From the NCBI GenBank assembly GCA_019351975.1, contig JABBOG010000009.1:1-64000 (forward strand): a DNA stretch of 64,000 nucleotides. Reading direction: 5' to 3'. Origin of the DNA: Acidobacteriota bacterium (GTDB lineage Bacteria; Acidobacteriota; Terriglobia; Terriglobales; Acidobacteriaceae). Positions 1 to 8,554 of the stretch are shown in pieces. The position numbers and the translations under genes were made by a program. The first letter of the stretch is position 1, and the number at the start of each line of letters is the position of its first letter. Below the pieces are notes generated by a model. It was given only the letters and a program-made list of their open reading frames with translations. It made no database searches and was not told the DNA's origin.

Positions 1-795
1 GCGGTTACGGTTCCCAGCATCGGTGCCTTCTTCGCTGGTCCCAAAACCACCGACGCACGCAGTTACTGCCCCTCCAGCACCGTAGGCGCTACCGGCAATC
101 CCCCCAACGTTACCAACCAATTCATCCCAATTGCGGGTCAAAGCGCCGCCATCACAGATCAGATTGCTGCAACATCGAACGGCACGCATATCATCGGTGC
201 CCACGCCGTCGCGGGCGGTGCCTCAACCCTGAGCGACATCGATGTGACGCTGCCCACGAGCACCGGGACCGGTGCCGGCACAGATAAGGGAACCGCCTGT
301 CCCACTGTAATCCCAACCGATTACTTCCAGACAGCGTATACGACCCAGCCGATGACTGGGGTAAACGCCGGAACTATCACCGGCGTCTTTCCTTCCAGCA
401 ATTCCTCGGTTGCGTTCGTCACCTATGTTCCGCCCGCCGCAAATCTGGTAACCAACGGCATCCTTCCTTGGTACTCCGTTCCCGCGACGGGTCAGGGCAC
501 ACTGCACTACATCACGCTCGGCAATGGAGCTACAGCCAACGCTCAACCGTTGTACGGCGTCTTCAGCACGGATAACTTCACCTTCTACGTCGGCACCGGT
601 GCAAGCGATGCTACCGCAGCCGATAACGACGTTCATCTCATCACGATGACATACCCCACCAACGGTACGCCAACCGCTACAGAAACCGGCATTCTCAACC
701 CGGGTCTTCCCATCTACACCACCGGCGGTGGCACAGGTGTTGGCGACGCGCCTGTCAACCTCCTCGCGCAGTATCCGAAGAGAACCACGAACTAA
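1..795 (+). CDS. C-terminal part of an unrecognised Thr/Gly-rich, probably surface-exposed protein (5' end outside window)
   Basis: The frame is open from base 1 to the TAA at 793, giving 264 residues of a longer protein. The sequence is rich in Thr, Gly, Ala and Asn, has no membrane segment and only two or three cysteines, and reads like beta-rich extracellular material (repeated short stretches such as TGTGAGTDKG and YTTGGGTGVG). I do not recognise a domain; acidobacterial secreted proteins with Ig-like or propeller repeats often end like this, but that is inference. It ends 16 bases before a strong hairpin that also serves the convergent nusB gene. An internal ATG-equivalent start at 244 is very unlikely because the reading frame and composition continue unbroken upstream to the window edge. 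Confidence 0.75.
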   Translation, partial: AVTVPSIGAFFAGPKTTDARSYCPSSTVGATGNPPNVTNQFIPIAGQSAAITDQIAATSNGTHIIGAHAVAGGASTLSDIDVTLPTSTGTGAGTDKGTACPTVIPTDYFQTAYTTQPMTGVNAGTITGVFPSSNSSVAFVTYVPPAANLVTNGILPWYSVPATGQGTLHYITLGNGATANAQPLYGVFSTDNFTFYVGTGASDATAADNDVHLITMTYPTNGTPTATETGILNPGLPIYTTGGGTGVGDAPVNLLAQYPKRTTN

Positions 796-811
796 TCGAA
801 ACGCAGACTGC

Positions 812-850
812 ACAGCAAAAGGCCCTCGGTGATCCGAGGGCCTTTGCTGT
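812..850. terminator. Bidirectional intrinsic terminator between the surface protein gene and nusB
   Basis: The arms ACAGCAAAAGGCCCTCGG and CCGAGGGCCTTTGCTGT pair around a TGAT loop, with one unpaired A. The A-rich 5' flank and T-rich 3' side let it work in both directions. It lies between two convergent stop codons at 795 and 867. Confidence 0.85.
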
Positions 851-866
851 GCTACTTGATCTGCTC

Positions 867-1292
867 CTACAGTTTCAGACGCTTCTCCAAAAGATCGCGC
901 CCTATAGCGTCCAACACGCCATTCAAGAAGTTCACACTCTCGGGCGCAGCATAACGCCGCGCAATCTCCAGCGTCTCATTGATCACCACAGCAGCGGGCG
1001 TCTTCGGATATCCAAGCATCTCAGCCACCGCTGTCCGCAGCAGGTTGCGGTCCACGACGGGCATGCGCTCCAACCGCCAATTCTGCGCGTGCTTCTGAAT
1101 CAAATCGTTGACCTCGTCTTCGCGCTTCGTCGCAAGGCGGTGAAGATCGTCGGCAAATCCGCGAGTTTCATCGTCTACATCGTCTCTGGACTCCCAAAAA
1201 AGCTGCTCCACTTCCTCGGGCTTCTGCTTACCCAAATCACCTTGAAACAACATTTGCATCGCCAATTCACGAGACTTCCGTCGGGTTCCCAT
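867..1292 (-). CDS. nusB: Transcription antitermination factor NusB
   Basis: This 141-residue protein matches the usual NusB length and all-alpha pattern. It begins MGTRRKSRELAMQMLFQ, the basic Arg-rich N-terminus that binds boxA RNA together with NusE (S10), and carries the family stretch DRNLLRTAVAEML and the C-terminal VNFLNGVLDAI. NusB acts in the cytoplasm in rRNA transcription antitermination. The ATG overlaps the TGA of the upstream ribH fusion gene by one base (TGATG), so the two are translationally coupled; a ribH-nusB pair is the standard bacterial arrangement. It ends at the terminator at 812-850. Confidence 0.96.
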   Translation of the reverse strand: MGTRRKSRELAMQMLFQGDLGKQKPEEVEQLFWESRDDVDDETRGFADDLHRLATKREDEVNDLIQKHAQNWRLERMPVVDRNLLRTAVAEMLGYPKTPAAVVINETLEIARRYAAPESVNFLNGVLDAIGRDLLEKRLKL

Positions 1293-2185
1293 CAGGCATT
1301 CACCTCTGCGTTCTCAGGTTGCTGCCTGGCGGTCAGTTTCTCTTGAATCGAGGCCATCTCGATGGCCGCGATGGCCGCCTCAAACCCTTTGTTTCCAGCC
1401 TTTAGCCCAGCCCGGTCGAGTGCCTGCTCCAGCGTCTCGCAGGTGAGCACACCGAACGCGTGCGGGACCCCCGTCTCTTGCTGCGACTGTCCGATGCCGC
1501 GCGCAACCTCGGTGTAGATCGCTTCATAGTGCGCGGTCTCTCCGCGCAGCAGCACGCCTAGCGTGATAATCGCGTGAAAACGCTTGGTTTCAGCCAATAT
1601 TCTCGCAGCGGATGGAATCTCCCAGGCGCCTGGAACGCGCACAATTTCGATGTTGGCTCTGGCACATCCGCTGCGGTGGAGCGCGTCGAGCGACCCATGC
1701 AGCAGCCGGTCCGTGATCACTGCATTCCAGCGTGCAACGACGATGGCGAAGCGCTTCCCGGCAGCCGAAAGATCGCCCTCCACGGCAATGGGTCGGTTAT
1801 GCAGCACGTTCTCCGACTCCCAGAACCCGATCGTTAGCCCGGATGCGAAATCGACAGTAAACACGCGGGAGTTCCAGTGGCTAAGAGCAGTCTCCGAGAG
1901 CTTTGTGACGCCGTCATTGGACGGCTTTTGGGCCGCTGCCCAGGACTTCACGGCAGCGTAAACGGCGTCAATCTGCGTAACCTCGACGAGCAGCGACGGA
2001 ACTGCCGGGGTGCGGCCGGTGACGAGCTCCAGATTCCCTACAGGAGCTAGAAACGCCGCGCCTTTTCCGCCCTCATCGCTCCATCCCTTGCCCGTTTCGA
2101 AGCCGAGCGCGCGAAACAGCTCTCCGAGCTGCGTCAATGCTTCTTCCGAAGCGACGTGCGCAACGGTGGTCATTCCCTTGATCAT
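1292..2185 (-). CDS. ribH: 6,7-dimethyl-8-ribityllumazine synthase with an N-terminal VOC (glyoxalase-like) domain
   Basis: The C-terminal half (about residues 134-280 of 297) is lumazine synthase, which condenses ribitylamino-uracil with dihydroxybutanone phosphate in riboflavin synthesis. It shows the ARWN substrate site, VPGAWEIP, and RGETAHYE with the catalytic His near residue 219, then KAGNKGFEAA. Residues about 6-123 form a separate unit with the two-half beta-alpha-beta pattern of the vicinal-oxygen-chelate fold (LGELFRALGF, GAAFLAPVGNLELV, then RVFTVDFASGLTIGFWE). Ordinary RibH is about 150-170 residues, so this is a true fusion in one uninterrupted frame. I chose the ATG at 2185 (MIKGM); the frame stays open to 2335, but that extension is basic and unlike either domain. 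A second ATG lies at 2173. Followed by nusB with a one-base overlap. Confidence 0.9.
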   Translation of the reverse strand: MIKGMTTVAHVASEEALTQLGELFRALGFETGKGWSDEGGKGAAFLAPVGNLELVTGRTPAVPSLLVEVTQIDAVYAAVKSWAAAQKPSNDGVTKLSETALSHWNSRVFTVDFASGLTIGFWESENVLHNRPIAVEGDLSAAGKRFAIVVARWNAVITDRLLHGSLDALHRSGCARANIEIVRVPGAWEIPSAARILAETKRFHAIITLGVLLRGETAHYEAIYTEVARGIGQSQQETGVPHAFGVLTCETLEQALDRAGLKAGNKGFEAAIAAIEMASIQEKLTARQQPENAEVNA

Positions 2186-2341
2186 GCTTCGATTGTATCG
2201 TCTGCGTTCGGCGGTTCGGTTGCATTTGAAGCGCTTCCGGCCGGGCTTAGTGGTATCTGCGCGGGTTTTAGTGCGCATGACGAAGAACACGCTCCGAAGC
2301 GCGGTCTTGACCTCCGTACAGCGCGGTGTACCCAACGGTAC

Positions 2342-2881
2342 CTACTGCAGCTTTCCGCTCTCCAGGTCATAGACCACGATACCGAGGTCGTTGAGCTTGC
2401 TGATGGTCGCCTCCATGTTGCGGCGGACGGCGGGCTCGGCTGAAGGGGGGGTCTTGTTCGCCTCCTCGATGGCGACGACGCGGCCATAGGGCCAAGAGGT
2501 CTGCGGGACGGCGCTGATCGCGTCGCCCAGCGTGTTGGTGCTGATGTTCAGCTCCTCCTGTCGTGCACCGATGGGACGGAACATGCCGCCTACGCCGATA
2601 GGCGTTGGATTCGAGTCGGCAAGCGTGACGTGCAGCTCCAACATACCCGGCTGGATGGTGAGGACAGGATTCTCCCAGCTTTTGTAGGTGTGGATGGACA
2701 TGTAGCGGCTCTTGGTTGGGGGCGGAATCTGCTCCAGCTCTTCGCGCTGTGTCTCGAGCTCGACACGTTGTTCCGCGGGGCTCAGGGTAGATGCGTCGAC
2801 TGGGCCGTGGTGGCACCCGATACACGAAATCAGGACGGTCGGGAGGACGCAGATGGGGAGGAGATGTTTCAGGCTCAGCAC
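2342..2881 (-). CDS. Hypothetical secreted lipoprotein
   Basis: This 179-residue protein starts with a GTG codon and MLSLKHLLPICVLPTVLISC, a signal peptide ending in a lipobox-like LISC; a second IGC follows three residues later. The mature part has no recognisable domain: a charged helix (SPAEQRVELETQREELEQIP), then a mixed region with a beta-like stretch around PVLTIQPGMLELHVTL. No Shine-Dalgarno site precedes the GTG; a TATCCT box lies six bases upstream, so it could be leaderless. It is transcribed toward ribH with a gap of about 156 bases, so co-transcription is possible but unsupported. Function unknown; the outer-membrane or periplasmic location follows from the signal only. Confidence 0.72.
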   Translation of the reverse strand: MLSLKHLLPICVLPTVLISCIGCHHGPVDASTLSPAEQRVELETQREELEQIPPPTKSRYMSIHTYKSWENPVLTIQPGMLELHVTLADSNPTPIGVGGMFRPIGARQEELNISTNTLGDAISAVPQTSWPYGRVVAIEEANKTPPSAEPAVRRNMEATISKLNDLGIVVYDLESGKLQ

Positions 2882-2968
2882 TTTAACAGGATAGCAAGTG
2901 CGGAGCGACCAAGGAAACGCGGCGAAGCTCCAAGGCTCCGCCGCGTCGATTCTGTGCGATCTTACAGT

Positions 2969-3550
2969 TTAGTGATGGCCTCCGCCGCCGCTGTGTCCGC
3001 CACCGCCACCGTGGAAGCCACCACCGCCGCCGCCGTGGAAGCCACCGCCGCCACGCATCTGGCCGCCGCCGCGCATCTGACCGCCCTGAAAGCCGCCACG
3101 ACCGCCGGGGCCGCCGCGCATCTGACCGCCCTGGAAGCCGCCGCGATCCCCATGATCCCCGGAACCTCCGCGCATCTGACCATAGCCGCCACGGCCGTAG
3201 TCGCCGTGGTTGTAGTCACCACGTCCGTATCCGCCGTGGTTATAGCGGTCCCAGCCACCACCCCAGTAGCGTCCGCCGCCGGGGCCGCCGAAGCGATGAT
3301 CGCCCCAGCCGTGTCCGTAACCCCAGTTGGCCCATGGACCCATCCCGAGGAAGATACCGTTATAGAAGTAGCCTGGGCCGTAGAATCCCGGCGGCGCGCA
3401 GCCATAGGGTGCGTAGCCGTAGTATCCGTACGGGCAGGCTGGAGGTCCCCCGATGTCGAGCCCAAAACTGATCTGTGCCTTTGCCTGCGGCATCAGCGCC
3501 ATGAACATCAGGACAGCCGTTGCAACGAAGAGAATCCGGAATCTGCGCAT
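2969..3550 (-). CDS. Secreted glycine-rich protein with GGFQGGQMRGG-type repeats
   Basis: The start at 3550 is set by a clear signal peptide (MRRFRILFVATAVLMFMALMPQAKA) and a good ribosome site AGGAAAGG six bases upstream; the frame opens earlier at 3697, but that part is not signal-like. The mature 168 residues run from a Pro/Tyr/Gly segment (PYGYYGYAPYGCAPPGFYGP) into Trp/Gly/His-rich sequence and then repeats: GYGRGDYNHGDYGRGG, two GGFQGGQMRGG units, and a poly-Gly/His tail ending GGGGHH. Composition suggests a disordered or structural envelope protein. A metal-binding role for the His-rich tail is possible but not shown. The cysteine in YGCAPP is isolated. No known domain. Confidence 0.78.
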   Translation of the reverse strand: MRRFRILFVATAVLMFMALMPQAKAQISFGLDIGGPPACPYGYYGYAPYGCAPPGFYGPGYFYNGIFLGMGPWANWGYGHGWGDHRFGGPGGGRYWGGGWDRYNHGGYGRGDYNHGDYGRGGYGQMRGGSGDHGDRGGFQGGQMRGGPGGRGGFQGGQMRGGGQMRGGGGFHGGGGGGFHGGGGGHSGGGGHH

Positions 3551-3777
3551 AGTACCCTTTCCTGCTACTTCGTGCTGTCTACGTGGTTCATCTGTTAGAT
3601 GTGAGACGGCAGTCTTCTGATTTGGTGATGACCTGCCAAACCAACCAGCCCTTGTGTTGGGTGTGAACGGGGATCCATACGTTGCCCCTGTAGACATTTT
3701 GGCTTTGGTGAGTCCAAGTGTACGCGTATTCCTTGCGTCAGGATAGCGGAGCGCGTCAAACCAGATATCCTGAGGGT

Positions 3778-4827
3778 ATGAAACCCGCGTTTCCGCTGTT
3801 CTGCTGTCTATCCCTGTGTTTGAGTATCACGAGCAGGGCGCAGCAGGTTCCGTCGCCAACGACAACCGCAGCCACAGCGCAGCCAACGGACGGTGCGGGT
3901 GTGCGAACGTTGGGCGGGGTGATTGCGGACATGGATGGTGCGCTGGTTCCCGGGGCAAAGGTCACGCTCTCCACCGCATCCTCGAAGGAGACACAAACCG
4001 CCACGAGCGACAGCGAAGGCCACTTCAGCTTCAGCCATGTCGCGGCCGGAGCGTTTACGTTGACTGTATTGGCGAGTGGGCTGCAGGGAACGGCGGTGGA
4101 GGGGACGCTGAATCCGGACGAGTCGCTGGAATTACCACCGATCCAACTGCGCGTGGCGGCCGACAGTACCAGCATCGAGGTGTCTTCGCTGACACAGAAG
4201 GAAGTTGCAGCGAGCCAGCTAAAGCAGGAGGAGAAGCAGCGGCTGGCGGGCGTTATTCCAAACTTTTACGTGACGTATGACTGGAAGGCCGCTCCGCTGG
4301 ATACGCCGCAGAAGTACAAGCTGGCGGCGCGGTCTCTGTTCGATCCTGCGACGTTCGTGATCGTCGGCGGGTTTGCGGGCATTGAACAGGCAATGAACAG
4401 TTACAGCGGCTATGGGCAGGGTGCGATGGGTTATGCCAAGCGGTATGGCGCGGGGATGGCCAATGCGGGCATCGGCACGGTGCTTGGCGGAGCCGTATTT
4501 CCGGAGTTATTTCATCAGGATCCGAGGTACTTCTACAAGGGCAGGGGCAGCATCCGTTCGCGTGTGCTGTATGCCCTCTCGACGGCGGTGATCGCGCGCG
4601 GGGATAATGGGAAGTGGCAGCCTGCCTATGCCGCTGTGGCTGCCGACTTTACTACGGCGGCGATCTCCAATTTGTATTATCCGACGAGCGACCGCACGGA
4701 TGAGGGGCTGACGATCGAAAACGGTTTTGTAAATATTGGCACCAACGCAGCGGGAAATCTTTTACAGGAGTTTCTCTTGAAGCGGCTGAGTACAGGCATC
4801 AAAGCCCTGAGGACACCACAGCCGTGA
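3778..4827 (+). CDS. Secreted protein: carboxypeptidase-regulatory-like domain plus unrecognised C-terminal domain (copy 1)
   Basis: The 349-residue protein starts at the ATG at 3778 (MKPAFPLFCCLSLCLSITSRA, a signal peptide) and not at the upstream frame start. Residues about 40-125 form a carboxypeptidase-regulatory/CNA-B-type beta sandwich (LGGVIADMDGALVPGAKVTL, then GHFSFSHVAAGAFTLTV), as in many acidobacterial TonB receptors. A linker with QKEVAASQLKQEEKQR leads to a C-terminal domain of about 180 residues with FELF-like and aromatic motifs: VIPNFYVTYDW, ELFHQDPRYFYKG, ARGDNGKWQ and SNLYYP. I know no family name for it. The next gene is a clear paralogue with the same order of motifs, so this is a tandem duplication. 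The protein is probably periplasmic or outer-membrane linked; function unknown. Confidence 0.85.
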   Translation: MKPAFPLFCCLSLCLSITSRAQQVPSPTTTAATAQPTDGAGVRTLGGVIADMDGALVPGAKVTLSTASSKETQTATSDSEGHFSFSHVAAGAFTLTVLASGLQGTAVEGTLNPDESLELPPIQLRVAADSTSIEVSSLTQKEVAASQLKQEEKQRLAGVIPNFYVTYDWKAAPLDTPQKYKLAARSLFDPATFVIVGGFAGIEQAMNSYSGYGQGAMGYAKRYGAGMANAGIGTVLGGAVFPELFHQDPRYFYKGRGSIRSRVLYALSTAVIARGDNGKWQPAYAAVAADFTTAAISNLYYPTSDRTDEGLTIENGFVNIGTNAAGNLLQEFLLKRLSTGIKALRTPQP

Positions 4828-4963
4828 ACGATTGCGCTGAAACGAGTGATTGGATGCAAATGTTCTGAAGATGCTGCAGCGGTTTTTGCCGGGAGACAGG
4901 CTATGCTCAAAGGATAACCCTGAGCAGGCAAAGGATTGAATCATCGTAAGCAACTGGCGAACC

Positions 4964-6061
4964 TTGAAACCTGGACGAGTGGGAACGATGGCTGCATGCG
5001 CGATGGCGCTTCTGTGCGCAGGTACAGCGGCGTATGGTCAGGACGCTGCACGGCCACAGATGGCTGCGATACGGGAGGAGGCGCAGCTACCCAGTGCGCC
5101 GACGCCCGCTTTGCAAACCGACGGTGCGACACAAGCGACTGGAACCATCAGCGGAACGGTAACGGATGCGCAGGGGGAGCTGGTGAGCGGAGCGAAGGTG
5201 ACGCTCACGGGCGATGTCGTCAAGGCACCGCGGACAACGATCTCCGCTGGGGACGGAACGTACTTCTTCGAGAAGGTGGACGCAGGCACGTTTCACCTGG
5301 AAGCCGCAGCTTCAGGGATGAATCAGGGGAATATCGAAGGCACCATCGCAGCGGGCGCGGTGTATCTGGCACCGCCGATACGGCTTGGCGCGGCAACCTC
5401 CAGCACCGAGCTGACGGTTACACCTCTGACCGAACGAGAGATTGCCACGCAAGAGGTGAAGCAGGAAGAGAAGCAGCGCGTGCTGGGAATCGTGCCGAAC
5501 TATTTTGTGACGTACGACAAGGATCCGGCACCGTTGGACGCGAAGCAGAAGTTCAGCCTCGGATTGCATGAGGTGCTTGATCCGGTGAGCTTTATCCTCG
5601 CAGCAGGTGAGGCGGGTGGTGAGCAACTGGTGAACTACTACCCTGGATTCGGTTCGGGACCGGCGGCGTTCGGAAAGCGGTATGGAGCGGCAGTTGCAGA
5701 CGCAACATCGAGCACGTTGTTCAGGGATTCCATCTATCCGTCGCTATTTCATCAGGACCCGCGATACTACTATCTGGGTGAGGGAACGACGTGGCACCGC
5801 GCGAAGTATGCACTGGAGACAGCGTTGATCTGCAAGGGTGATAACGGCAAGTGGCAGACGAACTACTCCAGCATCGTAGGCAGCCTGAGCTCGGGCGCGC
5901 TCTCGAATCTGTACTACGCACCGAGCGATCGAAAGGGAGTTTCGCTGACGCTTGAAAACAGCTTGATCGGGATTGCAGGCGAAGGTGCGGCACATCTGCT
6001 GCAGGAGTTTGTGCTTCGCCGTTACACGTCGCATGTGCCTATAGGGACGCCGGGGCCATAG
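4964..6061 (+). CDS. Secreted protein: carboxypeptidase-regulatory-like domain plus unrecognised C-terminal domain (copy 2)
   Basis: This is the paralogue of the gene ending at 4827. The chosen TTG start at 4964 gives MKPGRVGTMAACAMALLC, which lines up with MKP of copy 1 and supplies the positive charges a signal peptide needs; the ATG at 4988 would remove them. The regulatory-like beta domain (ATGTISGTVTDAQGELVSGA) is followed by REIATQEVKQEEKQR and the shared C-terminal domain: GIVPNYFVTYDKDPAPLD, SLFHQDPRYYYLGEG, ICKGDNGKWQTNY and SNLYYAPSDRK. Identity with copy 1 is strongest in these C-terminal motifs, so that domain is probably the functional part. The intergenic gap of 136 bases may hold its own promoter. 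It converges with the enoyl-CoA hydratase gene 25 bases downstream. Confidence 0.83.
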   Translation: MKPGRVGTMAACAMALLCAGTAAYGQDAARPQMAAIREEAQLPSAPTPALQTDGATQATGTISGTVTDAQGELVSGAKVTLTGDVVKAPRTTISAGDGTYFFEKVDAGTFHLEAAASGMNQGNIEGTIAAGAVYLAPPIRLGAATSSTELTVTPLTEREIATQEVKQEEKQRVLGIVPNYFVTYDKDPAPLDAKQKFSLGLHEVLDPVSFILAAGEAGGEQLVNYYPGFGSGPAAFGKRYGAAVADATSSTLFRDSIYPSLFHQDPRYYYLGEGTTWHRAKYALETALICKGDNGKWQTNYSSIVGSLSSGALSNLYYAPSDRKGVSLTLENSLIGIAGEGAAHLLQEFVLRRYTSHVPIGTPGP

Positions 6062-6086
6062 GGCTTCACTGCTGCTGGATCCTGCG

Positions 6087-6893
6087 TCACCGGCCCTGCC
6101 AGACAGCGGGGCGTTTGGCGAGGAAGGCAGTGAGACCCTCGTGCTTGTCGGCGGTGCCGCAGAGTCGACCGAAGATCTCAGCTTCGGCGTGCAGCCCATC
6201 GGAGAGCGGAGCGTCGGCACCGCGCTGCATGGCTTCGAGGACGCCGGCGATGGCGAGCGGTGCCATGGCTGCGATGGTCTCGGCTATGGAGCGGGCGCGG
6301 GGCAGCAGGTCGGCAGCGGGATGAACCTCGTCGACCAGGCCGAGGCGCAGGGCTTCGGCGGCGTCGACGATCTGCGCGGTGAGCATAAGGCGCAAGGCGG
6401 CGCTGCGGCCGATCAGGCGCGGAAGACGCTGCGATCCGCCATAGCCGGGAATGAGGCCGAGCTTGACCTCGGGCAGACCGAGACGAGCCTTATCACTGGC
6501 GAGGCGGAGCGTGCAGGCCAAGGCAAGCTCGCAGCCACCGCCGAGCGCGACGCCGTTGACGGCAGCGATGACCGGCTTTCCAGCGCGGGCAAGGCGATTT
6601 TCGATGAGATCAAAGACCTGCTGGCCGCGCTGCGAGACGGCAAGGCCGCTGGCGGCGTCGGTGTCGGCCAGAGCGCGGATGTCGGCGCCGGCGGCGAAGG
6701 CGCGTTCACCAGATCCGGTGAGGATGAGCACGCGGACGGAGGAATCGTCGGCTGCAGAGGCGAAGACGCTCTCCAGTTGGTCGAACATCTGCGCGTTGAG
6801 CGCGTGCAGGACGTCGGGGCGGTCCAGGGTAATGGTTGCGACCGGGCCGGTCTGATCGTAACGAAGGGTGCGGAGGTCTTGAAGCGTCTTCAT
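6087..6893 (-). CDS. Enoyl-CoA hydratase/isomerase family protein
   Basis: A 268-residue crotonase-fold enzyme of typical length, acting on CoA thioesters in fatty-acid or related acyl-CoA breakdown. The oxyanion-hole region is present (FAAGADIRAL and NGVALGGGCELALA) and both catalytic glutamates of true hydratases are in place: Glu122 in GGGCELA and Glu142 in GLPEVKLGLIPGYGG. The start at 6893 (MKTLQDLRTLRY) fits family N-termini; an extension to 6980 is Arg/Pro-rich and unlike the family. A GAGG element lies about 11 bases upstream, further than ideal. It is a single gene convergent with the secreted protein gene ending at 6061. The exact substrate cannot be told from sequence. Confidence 0.92.
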   Translation of the reverse strand: MKTLQDLRTLRYDQTGPVATITLDRPDVLHALNAQMFDQLESVFASAADDSSVRVLILTGSGERAFAAGADIRALADTDAASGLAVSQRGQQVFDLIENRLARAGKPVIAAVNGVALGGGCELALACTLRLASDKARLGLPEVKLGLIPGYGGSQRLPRLIGRSAALRLMLTAQIVDAAEALRLGLVDEVHPAADLLPRARSIAETIAAMAPLAIAGVLEAMQRGADAPLSDGLHAEAEIFGRLCGTADKHEGLTAFLAKRPAVWQGR

Positions 6894-7034
6894 GGTGGAG
6901 CGATCCTCGTCGGGGATGGTGCCGGGGGATGGTCTGCGCCGGGTCAAATGGATAGCGCTGGCGTTGATGGCTGCGCTCACCGATAATGATAGCTCTGCCG
7001 GTGCTTGGGAGCAGGAGCGCGACCTGCTTCTGTG

Positions 7035-7132
7035 CTATGAAATCATAGAAGTACGTGAGACGCGTATTTCTTAGCCATAGAGCAGCCCGAGCGAAACTTT
7101 TTTGGAAGCTGCACCATCTCTAGTTTGTAGAG
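7035..7132. promoter_or_regulatory. Two short palindromes in the leader of the RND efflux operon
   Basis: CTATGA-AA-TCATAG lies at 7035-7048 and CTCTA-GTTTG-TAGAG at 7118-7132, between the divergent enoyl-CoA hydratase and efflux genes. Such dyads are typical operators for repressors of efflux operons, but no regulator gene is adjacent, so this is only a candidate. Confidence 0.35.
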
Positions 7133-7201
7133 ACCGAGATCAGCCTACCCGCAACCGCTACCCCTACGCCCAAAGGTGAACCCCAGTGAAGAGGATGAAG
7201 C

Positions 7202-8554
7202 ATGGCCCAGCAAGATAGCCGAGACGTACCACCGCAAGGTGAAGACCTGGGCCAGTCGTTTGAAGCACATAACGGAAATATTGGCTCTGCGTTTCAGGAG
7301 CGGAATGCTTCGCCGGAGCTGGTGATTGAGAAGCGCTCGCACACGACCATGTGGGTGATTCTCATTGTGGTGATCGTACTTGTGGCGCTGCTGGTGTACT
7401 ACCTGACGTCTCCGAAGACGCCGGAGGGTGCGCCGCCGGGGGGTGGGCGAGGGCAGAATGGACCCGCAGCCATCACGGTCGGCAAGTCGGCGACCGGCAA
7501 TATCAATATGTATGTGGACGCTCTGGGGACGGCGACACCGGTGGCCACGATCACGCTCTACAGCCAGATTACCGGCGTGGTGCAGTCGGTGCACTATCGC
7601 GAGGGCCAGATCGTGCGCAAGGGCGATCCGCTGGTGGATGTAGACCCGCGGCCCTATGAAGCGACGCTGGTGCAGGCCGAAGGAACGCTGATCCGCGACG
7701 AAGGTCTGCTGGCTGAGGCGCGCATGGATCTGGCCCGCTACCAGGCCGCGTGGGCGCGGAACGCCATCCAGAAGCAGCAGCTTGACGACCAGGAGAAGGT
7801 GGTGGTGCAGGATGAGGGATCGGTGAAGGCCGACCAAGGCTCGGTGGACTACGACAAGGTAGAGCTGAGTTACTGCCACATCGTTTCGCCGATCAATGGC
7901 CGAGTAGGTTTGCGCCTGGTCGATCCTGGAAACACGGTATTCTCCGGCAGCAGTTCAACGCTTGTGGTGATCACGCAGCTGCAACCGATCACGGTCGTCT
8001 TCGACGTCTCGGAGGATGAACTCCCGGAGATCCAGTCGCAGTTGAAGGACAGAAGAGCAATGGAAGTGGACGCCTTCGATCGCGGCGATGAGAAGCTGCT
8101 CGAAGCTGGGAAGCTTCTTGCGGTGGACAACGAGATCGACACGACGACAGGAACGGTGAAGTTCCGCGCGAACTTTCCAAATCGCGGCGATGCACTGTTC
8201 CCCAACCAGTTCGTGAATGCTCGCCTGCTGGTACGCACGCTGACCAACACTACTCTGGTTCCTACTGCGGCAGTGCAGTACAACGGCACAGCGGCGTTTC
8301 TCTACATGGTCAACCCGAACAACACGGTCACGGTGCAGCCGATTACAGTAGTTACGAGCAATGTCGATGTGTCTGCCGTGACCGGGGTCAATCCTGGCGA
8401 GACGCTGGCAACGAGCGGCTTTGACCGGCTGGAAAACGGTGCTCACGTACAGATTCACCAGAGCAAACAGACGCTGCAACCGGCCATTCGCACGGGCGGT
8501 CCCGGCAGCCCCGGAAGCAAGGCCTCCACCGCAGGCGGTGCGAAGACCCCATGA
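7202..8554 (+). CDS. RND efflux membrane-fusion (adaptor) protein, MdtA-like
   Basis: The first gene of a four-gene efflux operon, 450 residues long. A cytoplasmic N-terminus of about 48 residues precedes a single membrane anchor ([20 protein letters not shown]). The usual order follows: biotinyl-lipoyl half motif ([21 protein letters not shown]), alpha-helical hairpin ([19 protein letters not shown], then [19 protein letters not shown]), second lipoyl half ([20 protein letters not shown]) and beta-barrel/membrane-proximal domains. It should link the inner-membrane pump to the outer-membrane channel. A GAGG site sits eight bases before the ATG. The last four bases, ATGA, overlap the start of the first permease. 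The low-complexity C-terminal tail ([19 protein letters not shown]) is probably disordered. Confidence 0.93.
   Translation: MAQQDSRDVPPQGEDLGQSFEAHNGNIGSAFQERNASPELVIEKRSHTTMWVILIVVIVLVALLVYYLTSPKTPEGAPPGGGRGQNGPAAITVGKSATGNINMYVDALGTATPVATITLYSQITGVVQSVHYREGQIVRKGDPLVDVDPRPYEATLVQAEGTLIRDEGLLAEARMDLARYQAAWARNAIQKQQLDDQEKVVVQDEGSVKADQGSVDYDKVELSYCHIVSPINGRVGLRLVDPGNTVFSGSSSTLVVITQLQPITVVFDVSEDELPEIQSQLKDRRAMEVDAFDRGDEKLLEAGKLLAVDNEIDTTTGTVKFRANFPNRGDALFPNQFVNARLLVRTLTNTTLVPTAAVQYNGTAAFLYMVNPNNTVTVQPITVVTSNVDVSAVTGVNPGETLATSGFDRLENGAHVQIHQSKQTLQPAIRTGGPGSPGSKASTAGGAKTP

Noticed and set aside
2630-3598. 322-codon plus-strand frame over the lipoprotein and glycine-rich genes
   Set aside because: Its Ala/Val/Thr repeats are just the reverse reading of glycine-rich codons; the minus strand has a signal peptide and ribosome site.
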